Origin: an uncultured Eubacteriales bacterium
Lineage (GTDB): Bacteria > Bacillota_I > Bacilli_A > RF39 > UBA660
DNA length: 33,154 nt
Direction: 5' to 3'
Assembly (NCBI GenBank): GCA_900321795.1
Contig: ONXO01000082.1
Location: 1 to 33,154, forward strand
How positions within the stretch are numbered: position 1 is the first letter of the stretch; the number at the start of each line of letters is the position of its first letter. Positions 16,171 to 24,693 of this stretch are shown piece by piece. The notes beneath the pieces are model-generated. The model was not told the origin of the DNA. It saw only the letters and a program-made list of their open reading frames with translations, and did not search any database. Position numbers and translations under genes: made by a program.

Positions 16171-16608
16171 ATGAGTGAAACAGAAGAATTATTAACATTT
16201 ATATACCATAATACTGAAATGGGTAAAAAAAGTTCTAAGAAATTATTATCATTAATTAAAGAAAAAGATAACAAAATTAAGTTTTTACTTGAAGAAGAAA
16301 TGCAAAAGTATGATGAATTATATAAAAAATGCAAAAAGCTAATGAAAAAAGAAAAAATAGAAACTCCTTCTAGTAAGATATTAGCGAACTTAACTGGTAA
16401 TGTTGCTATGTCTATGGAAGTGGGAAAAGATAATAGTGATTCTAAAATAGCTTCCATACTTATCAGAGGTTTTAATATGGGGAATATAGATATTGAAGCT
16501 AAGATAAAAGATTTTAAAAAAGAAGCTAAAGATAACGCTATAGAATTAGCAAATGATTTACTTAAGTTTGGAGAAAAACAAATAAAACTCTTAAAGGAAT
16601 ACCTTTAG
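16171..16608 (+). CDS. Hypothetical helical-bundle protein
   Basis: A 145-aa cytosolic, Lys/Glu-rich, almost entirely helical protein (KKSSKKLLSLIKEKDNKIKF, then EEEMQKYDELYKKCKKLMKK, then NAIELANDLLKFGEKQIKLL). The segment SSKILANLTGNVAMSMEVGK to NMGNIDIEA, about 68-104, looks the most conserved. The pattern recalls ferritin-like unknown families such as DUF2383, but I cannot confirm it. AGGTGAT 5 nt before the ATG fixes the start. It has a divergent promoter shared with the small membrane protein gene and ends in a terminator that also serves the convergent Ca2+ ATPase gene. Confidence 0.65.
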   Translation: MSETEELLTFIYHNTEMGKKSSKKLLSLIKEKDNKIKFLLEEEMQKYDELYKKCKKLMKKEKIETPSSKILANLTGNVAMSMEVGKDNSDSKIASILIRGFNMGNIDIEAKIKDFKKEAKDNAIELANDLLKFGEKQIKLLKEYL

Positions 16609-16619
16609 GAGTTTTATTT
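16580..16619. terminator. Bidirectional terminator
   Basis: AAATAAAACTC-T-TAAAGG (16580-16597) pairs with CCTTTA-G-GAGTTTTATTT (16602-16619) over an AATA loop: 17 pairs with one mismatch. It contains the stop codons of both convergent genes. Confidence 0.85.
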
Positions 16620-19194
16620 ATAATCTATTTGGCTTTTTAAGTTTCTTTAGTATAATCTTTCTCATTATATCAAAAGGTATAACACTAAATGCAAGAAGTA
16701 AAGTAACATCAAGTTCAAAGAAAGTAAGGCCAGTAGTTCTAAATATACTTCCGCCAAAATATATCATAAGAAGCTGTATTATAATAATTAAACTAATAAC
16801 AAATAAAAACACTTTATTTTTAGTAACATTAGCAAAGACATTTATTCTATAACTTCTAGCATTAAAAGCATTAAATACACTCATGAAGATAAACAGTCCA
16901 AAAAAGGCAGTCATTAGATACTTATCTGCTTCACCTATTCTATAGAGACTTTTAATAGTATTACTCTTTAAGAAAAACATACACAAAACACTCATATATG
17001 TTCCTGTAATTAATATTTCATTAATCATATATGAATTCATAATTTTTTCATCTCTTTTTTTAGGTGGCTCGCTCATATATTCTTTAAGTGGTGGTTCAAA
17101 CGCATAAGCAACACCAGCAAGAGTATCCATAATCATGTTTATCCAAAGCATCTGCACGACAGTAACAGGTGCGATTATACCGAACAATGGTCCAATTACC
17201 GAAAGAGAAACAGCAGTAATATTAACAGTTAATTGAAATATTATAAACTTTCTTATGCTTTTAAAAATTGTTCTTCCAAATAAAATAGTTTTAGCTATAC
17301 TAAGAAAGTTATCATCTAAGATAATTATATCGCTTACTTCTTTAGCAACTTCAGTACCGCTTCCCATTGCAAAGCCAACATCTGCTCTTTTTAAAGCTGG
17401 AGCATCATTTACCCCATCCCCAGTCATTCCAACTACAAGTCCTTTTTCTTGTGATAAAGCAACTAATCTTTTTTTATCTTCTGGAAGACTCCTTGCAACA
17501 ACTCTTATCTTTGAAAGCAGTTTCTTTACTTCTTCATCATTTAACTTACTTAACTCATCACTTGTTAAAACTATATCTTCTTCACTGTTAATAAGACCTA
17601 CTTCCTTAGCAATAGATTTAGCCGTTAAAGCATTATCTCCAGTAATCATAACCGTTTGCACACCCGCATCCATAGCTAGTTTAATTCCTTCAACTGCTTC
17701 AGGTCTAACTTCATCTTTAATAAGAATAAAACCTACAAATGATAAATTATCAAAACCACTACTAGAAGTTGCTAAAGCTAATACTCTAAACCCATTTTTG
17801 GTATAAACATCCGCTCTTTCTTTAAGTTCATTCTTAGATTTAATTAAACTCCTTGAACCATCAGTTTTGTAAAAGTAAGAACACTTACTAACGATTAGCT
17901 CATATGCACCTTTATAAAAAGTTAATCCCTTTTCATAATCAAGTGTTACCGATGAATACTTGACTTTACTATTAAACTCTTCTTTTTTAATTACATTATA
18001 TTTGCTTTTTTCAATATTTCCAACAAACTTTAAAGCAGCTCGGTCAGTAGTATTTCCACCAATTATTTCTCCTTGAGAATAACTAGATGAATTATTATAA
18101 AGCAAACTAAGTAATACTAACTCATTTAATTTACCATTAATATCTTTAATACTTTTATATTCATTACTATTATAGTCTACAAAGCTATTTACCTCTAGCT
18201 TACCCTTAGTAATAGTGCCTGTTTTATCACTGAATAAAATGTTTAATGAACCAGAACTTTCAATACCCACCAGTTTCCTAACTAATACATTGTTTTTAAC
18301 AAGCCTTTTCATATTTGACGATAAAACCAAAGTAATCATCATAGGTAACCCTTCAGGAACAGCAACAACTATTATAGTCACACCTAGTGTTAAAGCATAC
18401 AAAAGATGTGGTGCCAACTCTTTAAAATCACTAACTACTTCCCATATTTTATTTAAATTAAAGTTATTTTTTAAAACAATAGTACTAAACAAATAAGAAA
18501 TCATTACTAAACCAGCACATATATAGCCAATCTTACTTATAAACTGAGCAAGCACTCTTAAACGATTTTTAAGCGGACTTTCAGGAGCTTTTTCTTGAAC
18601 ATCTTTAGCTATTTTTCCATAAAAAGTGTTATTACCTACAAGCATAGTTTTCATAACAGCACTTCCACTTACAACAGTGCTTCCCCTATAAACAGAATCT
18701 TTAGCATATTTATACTGCTCTTTAGTTTCTCCAGTAAGCATACTTTCATCTACTGCAATTGATTCTTTATAAATGATTCCATCAGCCGGAACTTTATCTC
18801 CACTTTCTAAGAATATATAATCCCCTACTACAACTTCCTCGATTGGGATTAATACAAGCTTAGAATCCCTTATAACTTTAATATCTATTTTATCAGTTGT
18901 ACTTGATAACTTTTCAAAAGCTTTTTCTGATCCATATTCACTTAAACTACTAATAACTGTTGCTAAAATAATAGCAACAATTATACCTATAGTTTCATAT
19001 ACATCACTATCGTTTAAAAAGAATAAAATCTTAACACCTAAAGCAACTAATAGAATCTTGATAATTGGATCATTTAATGATTCAATTATCAAAGATAGTA
19101 TTGTATTTCTCTTATAATGAGTTATTTCATTAGTACCATTATCTTTTCTGGATGTAATTACTTCATTACTACTTAGTCCATTTATGCCATTCAT
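16618..19194 (-). CDS. P2-type Ca2+-transporting ATPase
   Basis: About 858 aa from the ATG at 19194 (GGTGA upstream); an ATG at 19206 in frame has no ribosome site. It pumps cations, most likely Ca2+, out of the cytosol. Visible in order: N-terminal cation-ATPase domain; actuator loop with LTGE (154-157); M4 motif VPEGLP (about 279-284), the Ca2+-binding proline region; phosphorylation site SDKTGT with Asp323; ATP-binding domain; hinge MTGDGVNDAPALKRADVG; M6 motif LWINMIMDT, with the Asn and Asp that ligate Ca2+ in SERCA/PMCA pumps; C-terminal helices M7-M10. All catalytic residues are present and the length is normal. It is monocistronic, between two terminators. Confidence 0.93.
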   Translation of the reverse strand: MNGINGLSSNEVITSRKDNGTNEITHYKRNTILSLIIESLNDPIIKILLVALGVKILFFLNDSDVYETIGIIVAIILATVISSLSEYGSEKAFEKLSSTTDKIDIKVIRDSKLVLIPIEEVVVGDYIFLESGDKVPADGIIYKESIAVDESMLTGETKEQYKYAKDSVYRGSTVVSGSAVMKTMLVGNNTFYGKIAKDVQEKAPESPLKNRLRVLAQFISKIGYICAGLVMISYLFSTIVLKNNFNLNKIWEVVSDFKELAPHLLYALTLGVTIIVVAVPEGLPMMITLVLSSNMKRLVKNNVLVRKLVGIESSGSLNILFSDKTGTITKGKLEVNSFVDYNSNEYKSIKDINGKLNELVLLSLLYNNSSSYSQGEIIGGNTTDRAALKFVGNIEKSKYNVIKKEEFNSKVKYSSVTLDYEKGLTFYKGAYELIVSKCSYFYKTDGSRSLIKSKNELKERADVYTKNGFRVLALATSSSGFDNLSFVGFILIKDEVRPEAVEGIKLAMDAGVQTVMITGDNALTAKSIAKEVGLINSEEDIVLTSDELSKLNDEEVKKLLSKIRVVARSLPEDKKRLVALSQEKGLVVGMTGDGVNDAPALKRADVGFAMGSGTEVAKEVSDIIILDDNFLSIAKTILFGRTIFKSIRKFIIFQLTVNITAVSLSVIGPLFGIIAPVTVVQMLWINMIMDTLAGVAYAFEPPLKEYMSEPPKKRDEKIMNSYMINEILITGTYMSVLCMFFLKSNTIKSLYRIGEADKYLMTAFFGLFIFMSVFNAFNARSYRINVFANVTKNKVFLFVISLIIIIQLLMIYFGGSIFRTTGLTFFELDVTLLLAFSVIPFDIMRKIILKKLKKPNRL

Positions 19195-19226
19195 TGCATT
19201 CACCATTTAAGTATATTAATGCATAA

Positions 19227-19252
19227 AGAAAAAAAGACTATTTGATTAGTCT
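19227..19252 (-). terminator. Hairpin terminator upstream of the Ca2+ ATPase
   Basis: On the minus strand AGACTA-ATCAAA-TAGTCT is followed by TTTTTTCTTT. It would stop any transcript coming from the gap at 19253-19395. Confidence 0.7.
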
Positions 19253-19306
19253 AAAAATTGACTCACTAGAATAAAGAAAACCATTTGTTAGAGTTGAGGA
19301 GAAGTG

Positions 19307-19360
19307 ATGATAGGAACTACATACAACATTTTATCGTGTTGGTTTATATTATCCCTTTAA
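19307..19360 (+). other. Possible 17-codon ORF in an otherwise gene-free gap
   Basis: GAGGAG stands 5 nt before an ATG at 19307 and opens a hydrophobic 17-residue frame (MIGTTYNILSCWFILSL). No promoter is obvious. TGATGAT (19305-19311) can pair with ATCATCA (19366-19372), and CAACA/TGTTG inside, so the same stretch could be a structured RNA. The rest of 19195-19440 holds two terminator hairpins and nothing else recognised. Confidence 0.25.
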
Positions 19361-19393
19361 AGTACATCATCATATTCCACGCTTTCCTTGATA

Positions 19394-19416
19394 TAAAAAC
19401 TTGTATTTCTACAAGT
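19394..19416 (-). terminator. Terminator after the 105-aa membrane-protein gene
   Basis: On the minus strand ACTTGTA-GAAA-TACAAGT then TTTTTATAT; a 7-bp stem with a stable GAAA tetraloop, 24 nt past the stop codon. Confidence 0.7.
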
Positions 19417-19439
19417 AATTAATAATACACTCTAAAAAA

Positions 19440-19757
19440 TTATTTTTTAAACACAAAATTTGATAATACATTCATTATAGAACTTATAGGATAATATAAA
19501 AGCTTATATAAAAATTTCCCAATATAGTTCAAATTTCTAATAGTAAAATAACTCATGAATCCCCCAACCAATATATAAGTTATTCTTGAAGTGAAAATAG
19601 TAGATAATATAGTCGTTCCATTAAAGTCTAATAAAATATTATTAAGAAAATTTAAAGTATTATAAACTAGACTAGCACATCGTTTAAAACCGAAGAAATA
19701 TAAATAAATTAAAATAGTTATAAATAAAGATATTAAAATTTTGAATTTTTTATTCAT
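19440..19757 (-). CDS. Small membrane protein, unknown
   Basis: A 105-aa basic membrane protein with a hydrophobic N-terminal helix (about 5-24), a mildly hydrophobic middle and a second helix around 58-76, ending in a Lys-rich tail. No family recognised. GGAGG 9 nt before the ATG is a good start signal. It lies 26 nt downstream of the Fic pseudogene on the same strand, in a low-density accessory stretch, and may have come with that module. Nothing else indicates a function. Confidence 0.55.
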   Translation of the reverse strand: MNKKFKILISLFITILIYLYFFGFKRCASLVYNTLNFLNNILLDFNGTTILSTIFTSRITYILVGGFMSYFTIRNLNYIGKFLYKLLYYPISSIMNVLSNFVFKK

Positions 19758-19782
19758 ACTCTTTTTCCTCCATGTATAATTT

Positions 19783-20345
19783 TTAAACTATTATTTCTTT
19801 TACATCACTAAAACAATATGTATCTATATATTCTAATCTTTCTTTTTCTGTTAATCTCTTACTATTATTCTTAAACATTTCTGATAACTTTTCATAATCA
19901 CCATTAATGCTCTCATGACTTGCAACTATCATATCCATTTTAGAAACGTTTGTAAGATCTAAATCTATTCCGTTTATTTTAGCTAGTAATTCTATAAAAG
20001 TTCTTTGACTTCTACCATTGCCTTCACGGAAAGGGTGTAAAGCATTTATATCTGAAAATAATTTCACTAATTTAGTTATTGTAGTTTCATAATCATAGTC
20101 TTTATAAAACTTTTCTTTTTTTAGTTTACTAAATACATTATTTGCAAAAGAATCAATATATTCACATAAACAAAATAAATCTTGCTTAGCAATATTACAG
20201 TTTACAATCTAAAAGAAACTAATTCTCTTTCGGCACTATATAAATCTTCATCATTTGTGATATTAAGTTTATTAATTAAAACATCAGTTCCTTTATAACA
20301 ATAATCAGCAGTTCTTTCGTAAGTATATTTATATTTACTGTCCAT
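19783..20345 (-). pseudogene. Fic-family AMP-transferase toxin, internally deleted
   Basis: The start at 20345 (AGGAGA upstream) gives a normal Fic N-terminus, MDSKYKYTYERTADYCYKGT then AERELVSFRL, and stops at a TAA near 20210. One base out of phase the gene resumes with NCNIAKQDLFCLCEYIDSF and runs to the intact motif NALHPFREGNGRSQRTF and on to 19783. Compared with typical Fic proteins, about 45 residues are missing at the join: the stretch usually holding the helix with HRYLFxDIYxWAGxIR and the flap start. So the gene has a deletion plus a frame change and should not give a working enzyme. From the in-frame ATG at 20067 only the 94-aa C-terminal piece with the Fic motif can be made. It overlaps its antitoxin gene by 11 nt. 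Confidence 0.85.
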
Positions 20346-20523
20346 AGATTCTCCTATACTTTTCTAATACCTTTTCTCTTTCTATATCATAAGTTGATTT
20401 ACCAGTTAAACAATTGTAAAGTTTTTCCTTTATTTCTTTAGTTAAAGGCATACCTTCTTGTGCCATTGCACCATCAACTTTTCTTATTTTTTCTTGTATT
20501 TCTTTTTCAGATAATTTAGACAT
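20335..20523 (-). CDS. VbhA-type antitoxin of a Fic toxin-antitoxin pair
   Basis: A 62-aa helical protein: EIQEKIRKVDGAMAQEGMPL then TKEIKEKLYNCLTGKSTYDI. This matches small class I Fic antitoxins (VbhA-like), which insert a helix with S/T-x-x-x-E-G/N into the Fic active site so that Glu blocks ATP binding. Here the motif reads A-M-A-Q-E-G: the Glu and Gly are kept, but the Ser/Thr is Ala (codon GCA). The gene overlaps the toxin pseudogene by 11 nt (stop at 20335, toxin ATG at 20345), the usual TA layout. GAGGTGA precedes the start and TATAAT boxes lie in 20540-20575. With the toxin dead, it may be drifting. Confidence 0.75.
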   Translation of the reverse strand: MSKLSEKEIQEKIRKVDGAMAQEGMPLTKEIKEKLYNCLTGKSTYDIEREKVLEKYRRIYGQ

Positions 20524-20669
20524 AAGTTATTCACCTCTTCTATGTGTAATATTATACCATCTTTGATTATAATATTCACTACTTTTTTACTTTACACTAA
20601 ACCAACGAGAGATATAATAATTAGTCTTAAGGTTCTATAATAAATTTTCTAAGCCTTATGAATTAAAAA

Positions 20670-23600
20670 TCACATATTATCATATCTATACAAGAATATA
20701 GCTAATTGCATATTTGTAAGCGAATCATTTGGCTTAAAAGAAGAACTTGTGCTTCCTTTAACAATTCCTTTATTATAACCCCATAAAACAGCCTTATAAT
20801 ACCAAGAAGCCTCACTGACATCGCTAAATGGAACTGTTCCAGAAACATTAGGACTTCCCGCCATTCTATATAACGTTGTCATAAACTGTGCTCTAGTACA
20901 ATCGGAAGAAGGATTAAAACTAGATGATTTTGTGATAATTCCATTATTATATGCCCATATTATTGAATCAAGTTCATATTTATACTCACTACCACCTAAA
21001 TCATTAAATCCTATACTATTAATTTCATTTTGAGCATTTGAAGACTCTGTGATTGTAGTAAGTGTAGTAATTGTTCCAGGCATTTTTTTATACTTATATA
21101 AACTTCTTATAGCATCAAATCTATTAACCGTGCTTTTCGGCGAGAAAGACGTAGCCATATCAAGCGGTAGAATACCATTATTTATTGCCCATTTGATTTC
21201 AGTTGAAAATTTATTCACGCTTGTAGAATTAATGTCATTAATATAATTACTAAAATTAGAGTTATCTATCAAAATATTTTTAGAATACATAGAAAAGTAT
21301 ATAGGAAAAGTGTTTGAATTTAAAGTTATACTGGATTTAATGTGATTATCATTATAAGTATCACTACCTGACAAGCTTTCTACATTAATATATTTAACAT
21401 TAAAAGCTTTCAATCCTCCAAAATCATACATATTTCCACCTGCTACAGAGTTTTTTACTACATAATTATTAGAAGATGTAGCTGGATAATAATTATTAAA
21501 TCTTGATTGATGTTCGAAAAAGAAACCAAATTTCTTATTATTAATTGCTACACTATTACTAATAGTTATTGACTCTTGATTAGAATATCCTACACCAATG
21601 CCAAATCCTGAAGCACCTTCATTAGTTGAGCTTTTTGCAAGTTTACCACAACTAATAGCTTTAGAATTAGTAATAGTAGAATTTATCGGACAGTCCATAC
21701 CAAATCCAGTACCATCTGTATTTTTAACAACTATATTATACCAGTCACAATTCATAAAAAGATTAATCATAAATCCTTTACCATTAGTCGTATATGTACC
21801 GCCATGAACTAGCTCACCATCAATTATGAAATCAGAGAAATCAGCATTTATTAAATATACAGTCTGATCAGTTAATTCCTTTGTTTGTCCGTTAATATCT
21901 TTATATTCAATATCTCTTTTAGTAGACGTTGTAACATTACCAATGGTATTATAACCAGTATCTGCATAATTGTTAAAATAAAACATATCCAAACTTCCTC
22001 GGCTACCACTAGCAGCTTCATAATAAGGCTTAAGAACAGTTAAATTATTAGTATCATTTTCATTTGTTCCTGCGCCTTTTAAATGAACATTATTACGACA
22101 CCTGATAACATATCTACTACCTCTTGATGAACTTCCTCCTTGAGAGAAATAATATGTTCCGCTTGGAATTATAACATTTCCACCGCCATTTTCACTTACA
22201 ATATTAATTGCATTTTGTAAACTTTCTGTATTCTTTTGCATATCAGAAATGTTTGTAGAATTTGGAATTAAATCAATATTCTTTTCTAAATATAGGTTTT
22301 TAGATACCTTCCATTTTGCTGTTAATGTGATATTACTTGTTATTTTTGTATTAAAATTAAATGCTGTATTTCCATTATACCAACCCACAAAATCATAGCC
22401 AAATTTTGTTGGATCTGATGGTTTTGTCACCATTTTACCTGATTCAACTATCTGTGATGCTACTGTACTTCCTCCATCACTATTAAATGTTACTGTATAC
22501 ATAGATATAGTATTTGTCGCATTCCATTTTGCTGTTAATGTTATATTACTCGTTATCTTTGTATTAAAATCAAATGCTGCATTTCCATTATACCAACCCG
22601 CAAATGTATAACCACTCCTTGTTGGACTAGTTGGTCTTATTGCTGTGTTACCTGACTCAACTACTTGTGATGATACTGCACTTCCTCCATTACTATCAAA
22701 TGTAACTATATATGTAGTTGTTATAATCTCGTTAGAAGCTTTCTTTTTCCACATAGCTGTTAATGTTATATTACTTGTTATTTTTGTATTAAAATCAAAT
22801 GCTGTGCTTCCATTATACCAAGCTAAAAAATCATAGCCCGTTTTAGTTGGATTTGATGGCTTCGTTACAGTTTTTCCTGATTCAACTGTCTGTGATGATA
22901 CTATACTTCCTCCATTACTATCAAATGTAACTAAAAACGTTTTGATAGTATCTATTACATTGTCTTTTTTATTCTCTTGCCATTTTGCTTCAATTGTCAT
23001 ATTACCTGATATTTGAGTGTTAAAATCAAACTTTTCAGAACCATTATACCAACCTACAAAAGTATAGCCACTTCTTGTTGGAGTTCCGGGATTTTTAGCT
23101 GTTTTTCCTTCTTCAATTGATTGAGATAAAACATTACTACCACCTTTACTGTCAAAAACAATAGTATACATAACTGTTTTTTCATCATCAATCTTTTCCC
23201 AATGTGCAGTAACAGTTATGTCAGAAGATATAATATTTGTTTTTTCTATTTTATCATCGGAATTATACCATCCACTAAAACTATAACCACTTTTAACTGG
23301 TGTTGGCAATTCAACATTTTCTCCTTGTTTTATTATTATTGTATTTATAAAATCATCACTATTTGTTTCAAAACCAATTTGTATATTACTAGCTAATTCT
23401 TTATCAATCCATTTCGCATAAAGAATAACATCACTATAAATTAATGTATTAAAATCATATGGTTTATCACTTTCTAAATCCATATACCATCCTATAAAAT
23501 TATATCCTTCTCTAGTTGGCATTTCTATAGGCTCTAATGCTGCTGTTCCACTTAATACTTGTTGTGGTGATATATCGTCATTTCCTCCATTAGTATTAAA

Positions 23601-23735
23601 ATACACATAATAGTATTCATCAAAATTGTCATTTATATCATTTTTATTTTTACTAAAAATAAAAACAAATAAACTTATGATTACCAAATAAACTAACAAA
23701 ACGAACCATATATTAAAATTTTTCCCTTTTTGCAT
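20670..23735 (-). CDS. Large surface protein: B repeats, right-handed beta-helix, three SLH domains
   Basis: About 1021 aa from the ATG at 23735 (AGGTGA upstream; an in-frame GTG at 23744 is less likely). Order: a short cytoplasmic start, one membrane/signal helix (about 9-27), six InlB-type B repeats (about 42-475, each near 65-75 residues with TFDSNGGS..., GYxFxGWYN and ITLTAKW), and a Pel-superfamily-like right-handed beta-helix (about 485-830) that opens with LQNAINIVSENGGGNVIIPS, the pectate-lyase-3/GH28-type lead-in. Three S-layer homology domains follow (about 845-1021; DxxxWAxxxGI-type motifs, as in FSDVSEASWYYKAVLWGYNK). SLH domains bind secondary wall polysaccharide, placing the protein on the wall. 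The beta-helix could bind or cleave polysaccharide; no catalytic residues are certain. Repeats 4-6 are nearly identical in DNA. Confidence 0.88.
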   Translation of the reverse strand: MQKGKNFNIWFVLLVYLVIISLFVFIFSKNKNDINDNFDEYYYVYFNTNGGNDDISPQQVLSGTAALEPIEMPTREGYNFIGWYMDLESDKPYDFNTLIYSDVILYAKWIDKELASNIQIGFETNSDDFINTIIIKQGENVELPTPVKSGYSFSGWYNSDDKIEKTNIISSDITVTAHWEKIDDEKTVMYTIVFDSKGGSNVLSQSIEEGKTAKNPGTPTRSGYTFVGWYNGSEKFDFNTQISGNMTIEAKWQENKKDNVIDTIKTFLVTFDSNGGSIVSSQTVESGKTVTKPSNPTKTGYDFLAWYNGSTAFDFNTKITSNITLTAMWKKKASNEIITTTYIVTFDSNGGSAVSSQVVESGNTAIRPTSPTRSGYTFAGWYNGNAAFDFNTKITSNITLTAKWNATNTISMYTVTFNSDGGSTVASQIVESGKMVTKPSDPTKFGYDFVGWYNGNTAFNFNTKITSNITLTAKWKVSKNLYLEKNIDLIPNSTNISDMQKNTESLQNAINIVSENGGGNVIIPSGTYYFSQGGSSSRGSRYVIRCRNNVHLKGAGTNENDTNNLTVLKPYYEAASGSRGSLDMFYFNNYADTGYNTIGNVTTSTKRDIEYKDINGQTKELTDQTVYLINADFSDFIIDGELVHGGTYTTNGKGFMINLFMNCDWYNIVVKNTDGTGFGMDCPINSTITNSKAISCGKLAKSSTNEGASGFGIGVGYSNQESITISNSVAINNKKFGFFFEHQSRFNNYYPATSSNNYVVKNSVAGGNMYDFGGLKAFNVKYINVESLSGSDTYNDNHIKSSITLNSNTFPIYFSMYSKNILIDNSNFSNYINDINSTSVNKFSTEIKWAINNGILPLDMATSFSPKSTVNRFDAIRSLYKYKKMPGTITTLTTITESSNAQNEINSIGFNDLGGSEYKYELDSIIWAYNNGIITKSSSFNPSSDCTRAQFMTTLYRMAGSPNVSGTVPFSDVSEASWYYKAVLWGYNKGIVKGSTSSSFKPNDSLTNMQLAIFLYRYDNM
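22311..23612 (-). repeat. Six tandem B-repeat units (about 200-225 bp each)
   Basis: Six in-frame repeats in the surface-protein gene. The last three units (about 22311-22940) keep long near-identical stretches at the DNA level, for example a shared block ending AATGCTG..CCATTATACC near 22370, 22585 and 22810, while the first two units (toward 23612) are diverged. This points to recent duplication or conversion at one end. Confidence 0.85.
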
Positions 23736-23756
23736 TACTTTCACCTATTATATAAG

Positions 23757-23787
23757 TATTATATAAAAAAAAGAAATAAATTACAAG
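23757..23787 (-). promoter_or_regulatory. Promoter of the SLH surface-protein gene (shared 31-bp element)
   Basis: Minus-strand TTGTAA, a 17-nt spacer and TATAAT; 30 of 31 positions equal those at 13738-13768. Confidence 0.6.
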
Positions 23788-23847
23788 TAACAGGAACTAT
23801 AATTTAGAGTTTCCTACTTTTGCAATTATATTTCTAAGGAAAAATTT

Positions 23848-24645
23848 TTACTTAAAAAAATCTCTCTTATTAAATCCAGCTGTTAAAAATCTAACAAAAG
23901 CCTTTCTATTAGTAAGCCAGTTTATTTTAACATTATTTTTATTATTTCTTACTATTCTATCTACCAAAAATTTTGCTACTGTTTCCGGAGTATCTCCTAA
24001 AATATTGTAAACTTTTTTGGTTTTCTCAGAAAGCTCAATTTTGTCACTGCCTAGTGAATGAGTAGTGAAATCCGTAATCATAATTCCTGGACTTAACTTT
24101 CCAACTATAACTTTAGTGTTTCTTTCTTTTGCTTCCTGAGCTAGGCTTTCAGTAAAATATGTAACTGCTCTTTTACTTGTTCCATACATATTAAGCCCAA
24201 GCATATGCGCATCATTACTTCCATATCCTTCTATATTGTAAATAGCACCAACTTTATTTTTAATCATATATTCCATCGCAACTTTAGATCCGTAAATGCA
24301 ACCCTTTAAATCGACATCAATAATAGTATTAATTTCTTTTTCATTTAACTCCCAAATTGCTTTTTGAGGCTGATTTACTCCAGCATTATTAATCCAAATA
24401 TCTACAGTTCCAAACTCTTTTATTGAATAATTCATTAAATCTTCAAGTTCATTTATCTTGGCTACATCACAAGTTTTAAAACCAATATTTCCTTTAGACT
24501 TGATTCTTTCTAGCTCGTCCTTTGCCTTTACTAAGCTTTCCTCTTTCAAATCACTAATAACAATATTATAGTTATATTCTCTAAAGAATCTAGCCATATT
24601 AAAGCCTAGCCCTCTAGCACTTCCTGTAATTACAACTGTTTTCAT
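23848..24645 (-). CDS. SDR-family NAD(P)-dependent oxidoreductase
   Basis: 265 aa from the ATG at 24645, with AGGAGG 6 nt upstream (the ATG at 24660 lies in front of that site). Classical short-chain dehydrogenase: TGSARGLG (cofactor loop, about 8-15), CDVAK (about 61-65), NNAGVNQP (about 87-94), YGTSK (catalytic Tyr and Lys, near 160) and LSPGIMITDF. The active-site Ser usually 13 residues before Tyr is replaced by an EGYGS segment with Ser 11 before it, as in the chlorophyll-b-reductase-like SDR branch, so its use as catalyst is uncertain. It oxidises or reduces an unknown alcohol/ketone. It lies 34 nt downstream of the TasA-like gene. Confidence 0.88.
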   Translation of the reverse strand: MKTVVITGSARGLGFNMARFFREYNYNIVISDLKEESLVKAKDELERIKSKGNIGFKTCDVAKINELEDLMNYSIKEFGTVDIWINNAGVNQPQKAIWELNEKEINTIIDVDLKGCIYGSKVAMEYMIKNKVGAIYNIEGYGSNDAHMLGLNMYGTSKRAVTYFTESLAQEAKERNTKVIVGKLSPGIMITDFTTHSLGSDKIELSEKTKKVYNILGDTPETVAKFLVDRIVRNNKNNVKINWLTNRKAFVRFLTAGFNKRDFFK

Positions 24646-24693
24646 TATTTTCCTCCTCATACACTATAATTTAGTCAATACATTAAGGCACAT

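Noticed and set aside
16104..16457. Minus-strand 117-codon frame opposite the helical protein
   Set aside because: Shadow of 16171-16608, which has its own ribosome site, start and terminator.
19195..19440. Riboswitch (Mn2+ yybP-ykoY type) in front of the Ca2+ ATPase
   Set aside because: None of the conserved core sequences could be found, and a terminator separates the gap from the gene.
22311..23612. Regular repeats that might be a CRISPR array
   Set aside because: Units of 200-225 bp stay in frame in a long gene and encode B-repeat domains; no short repeat-spacer pattern.
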